A program made the translations under genes and the position numbers. A DNA stretch of 64,000 bases. Source: Euphorbia lathyris. Lineage: Eukaryota; Streptophyta; Magnoliopsida; Malpighiales; Euphorbiaceae. The DNA lies in assembly GCF_963576675.1 (NCBI RefSeq), contig NC_088914.1, forward strand, positions 84,318,441-84,382,440, in the 5' to 3' direction. Positions 12,319 to 23,650 of this stretch are shown one piece after another; the first letter of the stretch is position 1, and each line of letters begins with the position of its first letter. The notes beneath the pieces are model-generated. The model did not search any database. It was not told the DNA's origin and saw only the letters and a program-made list of their open reading frames with translations.

Positions 12319-12321
<3 letters not shown>
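12235..12321 (-). repeat. candidate MULE terminal inverted repeat (right end)
   Basis: Read on the minus strand it starts GGGGAGGGATCAAGTGAGAA and continues through a TAGATGAGGACACTTTGATA block, typical in style of long MULE TIRs. It abuts a pure (TA)n run at 12322. The partner TIR lies outside the window, so the call rests on position, composition and the G-rich terminus. Confidence 0.55.
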
Positions 12322-12372
<51 letters not shown>

Positions 12373-12383
12373 GCGCGCGCGCG
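12322..12383. repeat. compound microsatellite (TA)n(CA)n(CG)n
   Basis: About 17 TA, 8 CA and 6 CG dinucleotides run without interruption. Just after it, GCGCGAAGATTTAAAGGC occurs twice in succession (about 12378-12420). Confidence 0.95.
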
Positions 12384-12496
12384 AAGATTTAAAGGCATGT
12401 GTGCGCGAAGATTTAAAGGCTATATGAGTTATTATAACAAGAAGATTTACAAAAGATATTTAAAGAGATAAATAAAAAGAAAATCAATAAGATAAT

Positions 12497-13024
12497 TAGG
12501 GATGCAAGTGGGGTGGGGATTTCCCATCCCCGGGGTGCCCCACCCCGATGGGGACGAGAATCACCGATAAGAATCCCCATGGGAATTATTCCCTATTATA
12601 ATTAAAATCATGCTTTAAATATTATAATTTATAACAATTAACTTAAATTAAATAGACTTATTTTCAAATAAAAAGTTAAATAGAATAAATACATATTAGC
12701 CAAAGACTAAATGGATATTTTTCCTAACCTAAACTAAACTAAAGGCATAGTATCTCTGTCATTCTTTCGTACAAAATCTAGAATTATAAAGGAAACGAGA
12801 AAAGAAATATATACTTATTTAAAAAAAATATAAATGGTGATTCCCCGCGAGGACTGGGATGTGGAATAGGAAAATAGTGTTTTTAAACGGGGATCGGGAT
12901 TCCCCACAGGACGGGGATGGGGGACAAATCTGTCCCCATCTAACTCGCGGAGACGGGGACGAGGAATCCCCGACTAGTCAAGGATGGGGATGGGAAATGC
13001 ATTCCCCCCCTGTTTGCATCCCTA
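12497..13024. mobile_element. non-autonomous hAT-type element (MITE), 528 bp
   Basis: The termini are inverted: TAGGGATGCAA at the left and TTGCATCCCTA at the right. They are flanked by a perfect 8-bp duplication AAGATAAT (12489-12496 and 13025-13032). Both arms are rich in CCCCATCCCCG/CGGGGATGGGG inverted motifs, around an AT-rich centre. An 8-bp duplication with this terminus is characteristic of hAT. No transposase is encoded. Confidence 0.9.
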
Positions 13025-13333
13025 AAGATAATCATCCTTAAGCAATAGTTATACAAATCGAGTTACTCTTTATCACTAAGTTCCCATCATTCAAAAACTC
13101 TATTTCCTTTATATGAATGCATAAATTGAACATCCCACTACCGATCCCTGATATTTTATCAACGAGAAATCACATTGGTTTATCACAATTGTTGCTATTT
13201 ACTGTTTGTAGTTATTCTTACTTCTTTGTTGTTTGTTGTTATAATATGTGATATATATTTAATTGATTTTGCCATCCACAAAATATTTTTCAATCACTTA
13301 ACCAAACACTTTATATATATGCATATATATTAA

Positions 13334-13680
13334 AGGTTTCATACATCATTTGCCCCCTGAACTTGTCCAAAAAGCTTGATTGGCCCCCTGAACTTTCAAA
13401 GTGTCTTGACAGCCCCCTGAACTTGCATAAAATGTTCAGTTAACCCCCTGAACTTGCGTAAAATGTAATCAATTGATCACTCGGTCGCAAAAAAATAAGT
13501 TAAATGTGGAAGATGTATTCCACGCATCTTAGAATGTTATTACATAATTAAAAAATAGATTAAAAATGAAGTTATTGATTGCTCAACTATACAACTTGTC
13601 TTTTCTATTCTAAGCACCGTATACTCCGATTTCGGTTATTTTTTAAGACTCGTGCAATACATCTTCCGTATTTAACTTAC
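13334..13680. mobile_element. left part of a long-TIR hairpin MITE, split by gypsy element 2
   Basis: The left arm has alternating CCCCCTGAACTTG motifs. Its inverse lies at 23490-23650 and at the right edge of this part (about 13650-13680). Removing gypsy element 2 and one CTTAC rejoins an element of about 508 bp with TIRs near 190 bp. ATATTAA at 13327-13333 and 23651-23657 flanks it, a candidate target duplication of 7-9 bp in AT-rich DNA. No coding capacity. A MULE-type MITE is plausible; the superfamily is inferred. Confidence 0.82.
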
Positions 13681-14095
13681 TGATGATCCGCGAAGCCAAC
13701 CGGACCGAATCATAAACATGGGCCCAACCTAAACTTAAGCCCACGGTTCAAGATTAAATGGGCTCCTAATAAAGGAGGAGGCTAACCGCCCCGAAATCCT
13801 AACAAGGCACTAAACCACCCACTCAAACAAACGAGACCACGTTTGTGGCCACGTAGAGGACGTGGCACAGAAAGAGTAACCGCCCTCGGCGGTTACCTAG
13901 AAAGGCTTATAAAAGAGATAAGAAAGCCAAAAGAGGGGTAAGTTCACATTTTTTCCTCAATACGATTATCAATCTACTAGAATTCCACATAAAACTGACT
14001 TGATCATCGGAGAGTTTTCCCGGAGATCCTGTCTCCGGTTTTGTTTTGCAGGTAACTACGACGAGGATCATCCAATCAAATCTGGCAAGTTATCA
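13681..14095 (+). repeat. 5' LTR of gypsy element 2 (415 bp)
   Basis: It starts TGATGATCCGCG and ends CAAGTTATCA. A TATA box is at 13908-13914. A perfect palindrome with 9-bp stem GTAACCGCC and 3-nt loop (13876-13896) lies 12 bp upstream of it. The CCGGAGA-TCCTG-TCTCCGG hairpin is at 14020-14038. A likely primer binding site starts TGGTGCGGTGAACG at 14097; the tRNA is not assigned. Confidence 0.97.
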
Positions 14096-14153
14096 TTGGT
14101 GCGGTGAACGTGGACCTTTTTTACCAACATCTGGTTAAAGGTACACCAAGAAC

Positions 14154-17100
14154 ATGTCAGAGCCATCACGAACAACCGGAGTTACAACCAGATCAACTAG
14201 TATGAACTCGAGAGGTCCACGGACTGTGAGTTCGCAGCCTGCGAGTACACAGCCTGTGATACCCAGCTCGACGAATCCTTCAGGACAGTTGAGTCCATTA
14301 TTGGAGGTCCAAGTGCAAACTGAGATGGAGATGTCGAATAGTGAGTTTGTGCAAATGGCAGGATAGGTCTTGGCTACGAATATGAGCCAAGCGGCTGGAG
14401 ATCGAATGATTAGTTTATTAACTGCAATCGCAGATCACAATACCGCTGTAGCGGCTGCCCCACAAGAACCCGTTGTCACTTCGACACAACCATCGACTAT
14501 TCCTGCCGTATCTACGCTTCCGCAGTCATCTCAAGAGACGAATCGGGTGGGTCCGAGTAGTCGCATGACACCACATAGCCATCCAGGCAACTACTCGCAC
14601 CAAGATCCTAATATGACGGTCCATCCGACCTGGCAAACATCCCAACCGATGTCAGGAATGCAAGGAATTTTTCCGCTACAACAAACGGAGCCCTTTGTCC
14701 ACAGACATTCAGAATTGATGACATCTGGAGCGAATGTGTCTGGGGGGGAGCACACTTGGAATTTTGATCCTATAACTGGACAGCGGTTAGACCCACAGTG
14801 AGAACAAGTGTCGACACAGTATGGCAGGTGGATATCACCCAGAATTCACCAGCAGCGGATGGAAGAAGTTTGGTGGGAACCCAATACTGGATTGGAAGAT
14901 CAACTGCGAAGCATGATGGAGCGAATGGGGTACACCCCTAGGGCGAGAGCGGTGGTGCAGAGTGATTCGCCTTTTGCCCCATCGTTGCGGGAATTTATTC
15001 CAGATCACAGAATAAATGGGGATCCAAATTCTGACCCTAAGGCGCATGTCAGGAACTATAGAGAGTTAATGGATGTTGCAGGAGCAAGCGAAAGCATAAT
15101 TTGTCGATTGTTCTCGACCACTTTGGGTGGAGCAGCATCCGATTGGTTCCGATCTCTACCCACCGAATCCATTCACAACTGGACTCAGTACAGTCGTGAT
15201 TTCTGTGCAAAATTCGTGGGCTGTAAAGCGGCAGATGTGACGGATAGGCAGCTGAAAGAGATCAAACAGAGAAATTATAATTCCCTAAGGGAATTTGTTG
15301 TAGCATTCAACGATATTCTGGTGCGGTTGCAGAACCCAGATATCGTGAGCATTCGCAATATAATGGCAGATGGAACCACAGATTGGAGCATGCGGGAGGA
15401 AATCATCCGCAACAAGCCACGCACAGTGGCCGAACTCATGAAGATAGCAAATGAATTCATGGAGGTGGATGATGTTAACAGGGAACATAGAGCTCAAACC
15501 CGGCGAGAGAGAGATGCGGCTAGATCCACTTCGGACAATCGGCGCCATCAAAATCAAACCCAATCTAAGGGTAATTTTGTTCGGAAAGGCGATCGCTCCT
15601 TTCAATGGGGGGGATATCAAACACCATTGAACACGACTCGCCATGAGGTGTTACTTTGGATTGAAAAAAACCCCCAGAAGAAGGATGTGCAGTTTCTTGA
15701 GGCGAAAGGTCGAACCAGTTTGGGGCGATATCCTAACAAATACTGCAGGTTCCACAGATTGAACGGCCATGACACGAATGATTGCTACGAATTGAAGAGG
15801 GAGATTGAAAAGCTGATTGAGAGAGGAAAACTGAGTCAATTCGTTAGAAAAGAAACGATTGATGAAAAAGCAACACTCCCACGTGAGATAGAAGCAAGAC
15901 CAGAAAAGAAGTAGAAAAAAGGAGTGATTAACGTAATAGCAGGCGGGATCTATGAGCCTCCAACAAAAAGGGCTCGCCGTGAACAGCGAAAAAGCAACAC
16001 GAGTAGGGGGGATGCCTTCAATTATTCATTTGCGTGAATCACGGAGCCGCATGCGGATGCGTTGGTGATTACGGTGGCCATTGAAGGATGGGACGTCAAG
16101 CGGGTCCTTATTGATACAGGCAGTTCTTGCAATGTTATTACTCGAACTGCATTCAACCAGTTGGGAATTAACGACGAGCGAGTAGAACATACGTTCATGG
16201 ATGTAACTGGTTTTGGAGGTCAATCATCTCAAACAAGTGGATAAGTGGTGTTGGAGACAGAAATGGGCGATAAGAATCTAAAATGGAGAGGTGATCTGGA
16301 ATTCGCAATTGTTGATCTCCCATTGGCCTATAATATAATTCTGGGGCGTCCGTTCCTGTCGGAAACGGAGTCGCTCATTTCAATGAAGCATTTGACATTG
16401 CATTTGCCAACACACCAAGGGCGAGTCATTATTGAGGGTGATCAACTTATATCTCAACAAGCTTATACATTGTCACTTGAAACAAAGCCAGATGAAGAAG
16501 ATAAAGTTGATGAGAAGTTGCCGGCTGAAGCGTTAGGAGAAACAGAATTATTCGCCATTTCAAATGACAAGAAAGTAAGGATAGCGGCAGGACTTCCAGA
16601 GGAAACGAAGAAAGCCATTACCGAGGTGTTGATCAAATGCGAGTCGGCATTCGCCGCTCCAGATGAAGTGCTGAAGGGGATAAGTCCAGAAATAGCAACG
16701 CATCGTTTGAATGTGGACAAAAGTGCAACCCCAGTGCGACAGAAAAAGAGAGGACATGCTCCAGAGTGGTAGAAGGCGATTGAAAAAGTAGTGGTGGATT
16801 TGCTAAAATCAGATGCAATTCGAGAGGTCACTTATCCGGAATGGCTAGCCAATGTGGTGCTAGTCAAAAAGCCGAATGGAACGTACAGAATGTGCGTAGA
16901 CTTCAAATATTTGAATAAAGCTTGTCCGAAGGATATGTATCCGCTACCTAACATTGATATATTGGTAGATGGGACTGCAGGATTTGAAGCTTTGTCATTC
17001 ACCGATGTGAAATCCAGTTACCACCAGATACCAATGGAGAAGGCGGATGAGATCAAGACGTCATTCATAACTCATCAGGCAACTTATTGCTTCAAGGTGA

Positions 17101-19760
17101 TGCCCTTCGGACTGAAAAATGCGGGAGCAACCTATCAACGGATGATGAACAAAATATTTTCAGACAAATCAGGCGGGAACTTCTCGATCTATGTAGATGA
17201 CGTGATCATTAAAAGCAAGAAGATGCAAGACCACCCGCAGGATATTAAAGAAATCCTGGAAGTACTGATCAAATATGGCCTCAAATTGAACCCGGAGAAA
17301 TGCACGTTTGGGGCGAGAGCAGGGAAGTTCCTGGGTTTCATTGTTAGTGGCAAAGGAGTTGAGGCGAATCCTGAGAAGGTTAAAGCAGTGATGGAGATGA
17401 AGACTCCAAGGAACATAAGAGAAGTACAGCGACTCAATGGGCAGTTGGTGGAATTAGGGCGGTTCATATCATGCTCGGCTAGAAGATGTCTACCTTTCTA
17501 CAATGCCATTAAAAAATCTAAGTCCTTTGAGTGGACGCCGGAGTGTCAAGAGGCATTCGAGGGAATAAAGCGATTACTATGTTATCCGCCCTTAATGAGC
17601 AGGCCAGAGGATGCAGAAGATTTATTTCTTTATGTATCCATCACCAGCACGGCGATATGCACTGTAATGGTGCGGGAAGAAGAAGGGCAACAATATCCGG
17701 TGTACTACGTGAGTAAAGTCTTAAAGGATGCAGAACTTCGATATTCGAGGTTAGATAAAATGGCCCTCGCGGTGATAACCACGGCGGCTAGGTTGAAGCC
17801 ATACTTCCAGGCACATACTATCATTGTGAGAACTGGAATCCCAATGCGAAAGGTATTGCAGAAACCTGACGCATCCGGGCGATTAATGGAATGGTCAATT
17901 CGCTTGGGAGAATTCGACATTCGTTATGAAGGAAGACCAACTTTGAAAAGTCAAGTACTTACCGATTTCGTGAATGAGTTCACGTGGGATGAAGACGAAT
18001 GTCCAAAAGCACAAAAAGAAGAGTGGAGTATGTTCACAGATGGGGCGTTATCCACCGATGGAGCTGGACTGGGAGTCGTCATCAAGGGTCCGGACGTTAT
18101 TCGCCTATACTATGCAGCAAAGTTAACATTCAAAACTACTAACAATGCTGCAGAGTATGAAGCAATGATATGCGGATTGAAGTTGCTTAATGAACTTATG
18201 CCAGAAAGAGTGGTAATCTACAGCGACTCTAAACTCATGATAAATCAGATCACAAAAAATTATCTGGTGAAACAGGAAGATCTGGTTAAATACCATCAGG
18301 TTGTCGGTAGATTGACGCAGGAGTTAACACATAAAGGAATCGTCTGGGAGATGGTGCATGTTCCAAGGGGCCGGAACACAAAGGCTGATGAGTTGGCGAA
18401 AGCGGCAGCTAGTAGGGACCCATGGAATCAGAAAGCGTGTAATTTGGAAATAAGGTCGTCACCAGCATTTGAAGCCGATCAGATTATGGTCGTTGATGAG
18501 CTAGAAGATGATGAAGATTGGCGGAAACCCATTCGTCAATATCTGGAATATGGGGATTTGCCGGTTGATAAAAGTGTGGCCAGAAAGCTAATTGGGCAGT
18601 CATCAAGATACTCAATTCGGGATGGGACTTTATACAGGAAGTCATATACATGTCCATGGTTGAAATGTATTAGCCGCAATGAAGGAGATTACGTGCTGAG
18701 AGAACTCCATGAAGGAATTTGTGGTGCGCATGAAGCATCCGCGGCGTTGGCGAGAAAAGTCAAGTTGATGGGATATTATTGGCCAAAGGTGGTAGAAGAT
18801 TCCCAGAAAATGGTAGCGGAATGTCACAACTGTCAAATCCATGCTAATGAAAAGAATGTCCCAGGAGGCGAACAAGTAACTATAATGACGGCGTGGCCAT
18901 TCGCAACATGGGGGATTGATATAGTGGGGATATTCCCAGAAGCAACAAGGAAGAGGAAGTACTTGGTAGTCGCAGTGGACCACTTCAGCAAATGGGTAGA
19001 AGCAGAGGCAGTAACCACTCAAACACCTGAGCGAATGATCGAGTTCTTATGAGAGAACATTATCATGCGGTTTGGAATCCCACAAACGCTTATAACCGAC
19101 AATGGTACCCAGTTCAAGTGTGTCAAATTCAAAGCATATTGCGAAAGCATGGGGATCAAGAATCATTTTTCCTCCGTAAATCATCCCCAATCGAATGGTA
19201 TGACAGAGGTTACCAACAGGGCCATGATTCGGGGAATCAAGAAGCGACTAGGGGATAAGAAAACAGGTTGGGCGGATGAGATACCTCATATGTTATGGGC
19301 ATATAGAACTTCTGTAAAGGCAGCAACAGGCGAAACACCTTTCTCGCTGGTTTATGGAGCCGAAGCAGTCCTACCTGTTGAAATCAATTCGCCTACGGAT
19401 CGGGTAATTTATTACTGCGACACCCAAAATCCTATCAACATTAGAGATGCATTGGATTCTGTTGAAGAACGAAGAGAAAAAGCTTACATGCGAATGGTAG
19501 TATATCGCAATAGAATCAAGAAGTATCATGACAGAAGGGTGCGAAAGGTGATAATCAATGAGAGCGATTTGGTCTTGAAAAAAGCAGATAAAATACAGTC
19601 TAGAGAAGGCAAAGGCAAATTAGGCGTCAACTGGATCGGACCTTACAGGGTATCCAAGAAGTTGGGACCATCAACTTTTGAAATAGAAGAAATGAGCGGC
19701 AAAAAGCTCCCGCGCACCTGGAATCTAGAGAATCTACGCCTATATAAACAGGCCAAGTAG
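14154..19760 (+). pseudogene. gag-pol polyprotein of gypsy element 2, seven in-frame stops
   Basis: One frame is held from the ATG at 14154 to the final TAG at 19758. It covers gag, a variant zinc knuckle (about 15744), protease DTGSS (16113), RT (YVDD near 17190), RNase H, the second RNase H (about 18025-18410) and integrase (about 18710-19420). Stops interrupt it at 14364, 14799, 15912, 16036, 16242, 16770 and 19050. Where element 1 can be compared, most look like C-to-T changes (CAG/CAA to TAG/TAA, CGA to TGA). No frameshift is seen over 5.6 kb. The start follows the LTR by only 58 bp, which leaves a very short leader. The element cannot encode an intact polyprotein, so its recent insertion suggests help in trans or very recent decay. 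Confidence 0.94.
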
Positions 19761-19976
19761 TTCAGGGAAATGACGAGTACTCTTTTTCCTTTTATGAGTT
19801 TTTTCCCACTGGGTTTTCTGATAAAAGGTTTTAATGAGGCTTGGATCCCACACAGTTTATGTATCCATGTAATGAAAAGTCTTTTTCTTCAATAGCAAAA
19901 TAAAGACATTACAACAGTTACAATTATTCAATATGTTACAATTGAATGCAGGTCCTTTTGAAACTGATAAACTTAA

Positions 19977-20128
19977 ACACATAAATGTGTTGTCTACAAC
20001 AGAAAGGCGGATGCATTATGCATCATTCGCAAAACCCTATGGTTAATCTTAAACACATAAATGTGTTGCCTACAAAAGAAAGGCGGATGCATGATTACGC
20101 ATCATTCGCAAAACCTTATGGTTAATCT
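19977..20128. repeat. two-unit tandem repeat, period 76 bp (element 2)
   Basis: Units start at 19977 and 20053 with the palindrome ACACATAAATGTGT. This is the same module that occurs four times in element 1. Confidence 0.88.
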
Positions 20129-20422
20129 TATGATTATTTGAAAGAAAAATTATAAGGCATAAAATTAAGCGAATAAACGAGTACTCAAAAATTGCAAAAA
20201 GGGTCTGGCCACCCTAATAAAAACAAAACTAACTACGAAAAATTACAAGTATGAAGTCGGCAAAAGGCAAGGGTCGCATACGAAAATAACCGGCATTAAG
20301 GCAACGAAGAATAAAACAGCAATTGCACATATATGAAAAGCGGCAGGTGAAGAAAGCAAAGTCGCTCGATTGATATATATACTGGCAGTTTGTTACATAC
20401 AACAGTTCAGATATAAATAAAA

Positions 20423-22827
20423 TTATACTACAGTTCCTTCTCCTTCGCCTCTATTGCCCCCTTCGCCTTCAGCGGCTCCTTCATCTTCTCTAGTGGGGTG
20501 CCCTTCGCCTTCAGCGGCTCCTTCATCTTCTCCAGTGGGGTGCCCTTTCGCCTTCAGCGGCTCCTTCATCTTCTCCAGTGGGGTGATCTGCTTCAAGCGA
20601 ATCCCCAACAATCAGATCAGTAACCGCATCAGAGCGAGGTACCTCTTGTTCAACGTGAGAAACATCTTGTGGTGCCCCTTCTTCTACGTTCTGATTTGGG
20701 ATCTCGCGGCTGGTTGGAGAGTCATTGGGACTCTGCCAGTCAAGGAGAAGTACCTCATCCATGTCAGCATCCTCCGCCTCCAACTTGTCCCATTTTTCAG
20801 CTAAATCCTTTTCAGGGATGGAAACTTTGGGGCGGTTGAGTACTAGCTCTGGATTCCCATGTTCATAAGCTGCATGGATTCGCTCTCCATACCAGTAGAT
20901 ACGGGAGCTATCTTCAGATATGGTCTCCTCCGTCTTCTTCTTTTGCATCTCCAAGGCTTCCTTGGACGAATTCAGGTCATCAATTACTTTCTAAAGCTCA
21001 TTGGATTTCGCCTGAAGTAATTTAAGAGCTTCCTCCCTCTTGCCGATGGCCTTTTGACAGGCACCCTCGAGAGTCTTCACTTGGTTTTGAGCATCATCGA
21101 GAAGCGACTTCTGAGTCGCCAATTCGGTACCAAGGTGTTCCAGCTCTCTCGCCCTTTCAGCATCCCTACAGAGGGCACCCTCAGCGAAATTGATAATCTG
21201 CACATTAGGCGATACATGAATGAAAGAGCAAAAAGAGGCGTATATTTGAAAGATAGAACATGAGTGAAAAACAGTATACCTCTATGGCACGCTTCTCAAT
21301 TCCCTCCATGGCAGTTGGAAGCGGCACCTTTTCGCGGATGCGAGAGGCAGATGGGAGTCGTCCAAGGACATTGCCTATAGAAGAAACAATGTCCTTACAA
21401 GAAAAGCTCACAGCCTTACCAAAGGTTCTAGTCCACCATCCGCTCATATCGGGGATCGGCTGCGAATGCGTAAGGAAAAGGGTCAGGAGAATACGATGAG
21501 GCGAAAAGTAAAGAAACCGAGAAACGGGAAAATAAAGAAGGCAAAACTATAATACCTCGTGGATGGGAGTGCAGTACTTTTCCTTTGATGGGGAGGATAC
21601 GGGCGTACCTCCAACAGGCAAGATCACTGAAGTGTTTTTCTTCTTAGGGCGGGAAGACTCTACATCCGCATTGTTCTTCCGTTTCCGATTTAATGTAAGG
21701 TCCTCAGAAACGGGGTCCGGTGGCACGGAAACAATGGCAGTACAAGTCGCCTCGACAAAAGGAGACGCCCCCACAGATGGATTCGCCCCTGCGGATGAGG
21801 TCGCTTCCGCCAGCCGTCTCTTCCTCCTCGCCAAAGCTTTCGCCTCTCGATCTGCAGCGAGTTGGGATAAAGGGTCACCCCTGCAAAGGGTTAAAAGAAT
21901 TCATCAAAAGGGAAATAAACTAACAATACCTTGTACGAAAACGCGATAAGGGATATAGACAACATGATCTCCCTCGCGATAGGCAATCGCCACTCGACTC
22001 CTTAACATATGGAATGCCTGATCATACGTCCATATGAAAGGGGGAGTGTTCTTCAAGAATTTTATAATGGCGGATTCTTCCTTGCTCGGATAACCAAAGT
22101 TCAAACTCTTTACATTAGGTCGACCCCAGCGGCGAAGAAAATTTGGATTCTCTTCATTAAACTTGATGAAGAAATAAGACTTATCCCACTCGCGGATTTT
22201 GTTCGACTTCTCGTCAAAGCCGTAGTAACCGTTCTGTCGGATGAAGGTATAATACTCCCCCGAACTTTTGAAGTGGTGAAGCTTGGAGAAGATCTTGAGC
22301 GAGAAGGGGACCTCTAGACAATCTGCCAAAAATTTATCCAGGGTCAAGTCGGCCCATCCATTGGGGTGCAGTTGTCCAGGTGCGATTCCATAACCACCAA
22401 GGATAGAAGCAATCTCATCCGCCAGCGGATACGTGAAACCGCAGATAATTTGGGCGACAAAAATGGTAAAATACCCCTTTGTGAAGTCGCCGGGACCTCT
22501 ATTTTCCTCGGGAATGCTTGTTTCCAGGCCTTGAAGCCAGGGATACTGCTCCCGCAAGTCGTCAATCGTCTCGCGACAAACTAAGCTTCCCGACCTATCC
22601 TTCTTCGGTAATAAGCGAAGAGTTGGGATAGGTGGTGGAATCAACTTCCTAGGGTCGAAACCTAGGCCCTCATCAGTCGTATTCGCCAGATGGAGAAACT
22701 CGACGGGATGAGAATCAGACCTGGGAGAGCTAGTTGAAACTTCATCAATCATCTCATCAACCTCATGAGACACCTCGCGATTGTAATTTTCGTCGAAGGG
22801 GGTGAAATCAAGCTCAGGGTTCGACAT
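20423..22827 (-). pseudogene. antisense accessory gene of element 2 (gypsy-type transposon domain plus coiled coil)
   Basis: Block 1 (22827 to about 21930) encodes about 299 residues starting MSNPELDFTPFDENY with YGIAPGQLHPNGW, about 80-90% like element 1 by eye. Block 2 (21880-21556) is basic and Ser/Pro-rich. Exon 3 (21459-21280) encodes SGWWTRTFGKAV. Exon 4 (from 21197) encodes a coiled coil and an acidic, repeat-rich tail. The introns between blocks 2-3 and 3-4 have GT-AG borders and keep phase 0. The block 1/2 junction (49 nt) is too short for a typical plant intron and shifts frame by one, the same in both elements, so the real join is unknown. Exon 4 has an in-frame TAG at 20991-20993 and a 1-nt shift near 20545. 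A GTAAGT upstream of the ATG in both copies may be a 5'UTR donor. Function is unknown. Confidence 0.78.
20459..20590. repeat. 42-bp minisatellite, three units, in the antisense gene
   Basis: Three copies of a unit containing CCTTCAGCGGCTCCTTCATC lie in the C-terminal coding part of the antisense gene. On the minus strand the unit encodes a 14-residue repeat of HPTGEDEGAAEGEG type. One copy has an extra base that shifts the frame. Element 1 has a single related unit. Confidence 0.9.
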
Positions 22828-23069
22828 ATCGGTAAGAGGAACGAACAGAAAGAAAATAGTTGAACGAGTTACAAGTTACAGAAAGGGAAACTTACATGTG
22901 AGAAAGAATGCAGAGAAAAACGAACGCAAAAGGGTTGATGCCGGAGAGGAAATGACAGAAAACGAAAAGACCACTTTCGAATTTTGAATACCCAGACAAA
23001 GATGAAGAGTTGCCTAAAAACATATGAAAAGACCCTAAAGGGCTCTTGTCAAACTAGGGGGGAGGCATG

Positions 23070-23484
23070 TGATGATCCGCGAAGCCAACCGGGCCGAATC
23101 ATAAACACGGGCCCAACCTAAACTTAAGCCCACGGTTCAAGATTAAATGGGCTCCTAATAAAGGAGGAGGCTAACCGCCCCGAAATCCTAACAAGGCACT
23201 AAACCACCCACTCAAACAAACGAGACCACGTTTGTGGCCACGTAGAGGACGTGGCACAGAAAGAGTAACCGCCCTCGGCGGTTACCTAGAAAGGCTTATA
23301 AAAGAGATAAGAAAGCCAAAAGAGGGGTAAGTTCACATTTTTTCCTCAATACGATTATCAATCTACTAGAATTCCACATAAAACTGACTTGATCGTCGGA
23401 GAGTTTTCCCGGAGATCCTGTCTCCGGTTTTGTTTTGCAGGTAACTACGATGAGGATCATCCAATCAAATCCGGCAAGTTATCA
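23070..23484 (+). repeat. 3' LTR of gypsy element 2 (415 bp)
   Basis: It starts after the polypurine tract AGGGGGGAGGCATG and ends CAAGTTATCA. By eye it differs from the 5' LTR at five transitions. The CTTAC duplication follows at 23485. Confidence 0.97.
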
Positions 23485-23489
23485 CTTAC

Positions 23490-23650
23490 TTTTTTTGCAA
23501 CCGAGTGATCAATTGATTACATTTTACGCAAGTTCAGGGGGCTAACTGAACATTTTATGCAAGTTCAGGGGCTGTCAAGACACTTTGAAAGTTCAGGGGG
23601 CCAATCAAGTTTTTTGGACAAGTTCAGGGGGCAAATGATGTATTAAGCCT
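23490..23650. mobile_element. right arm of the hairpin MITE split by gypsy element 2
   Basis: This is the inverse complement of 13334-13500, carrying the same CAAGTTCAGGGGG motifs. It is contiguous with 13680 once gypsy element 2 and one CTTAC are removed. Confidence 0.85.

Larger units (their letters stand above)
7486..12321. mobile_element. Mutator-like element (MULE) remnant carrying an Ulp1 protease
   Basis: This block combines Ulp1-type cysteine protease exons on the plus strand (7561-8248) with a convergent FAR1/MULE transposase on the minus strand (about 8778-11815). Plant MULEs carrying Ulp1-like proteases are known (Kaonashi-type elements in rice, CUMULE in melon). The right end is placed at 12321, where a terminal-repeat-like sequence meets a (TA)n run. 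The left end lies beyond gypsy element 1, which interrupts the Ulp1 gene, so the second terminal repeat cannot be seen. A 9-bp duplication cannot be judged in the (TA)n flank. Confidence 0.72.
13681..23484 (+). mobile_element. full-length Ty3/gypsy Tat-lineage retrotransposon, element 2 (9.8 kb)
   Basis: Two 415-bp LTRs with TG...CA ends bracket gag-pol and an antisense gene. A perfect 5-bp duplication CTTAC flanks it (13676-13680 and 23485-23489). By eye the LTRs differ at five positions, all transitions, which implies a recent insertion. It is the same family as element 1 by protein and LTR 3' half. The insertion target is the hairpin MITE described at 13334 and 23490. Confidence 0.97.

Noticed and set aside
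20430..20804. Plus-strand open frame with Ser/Pro repeats
   Set aside because: It is the complement of the antisense gene tail; its repeats come from the 42-bp minisatellite.
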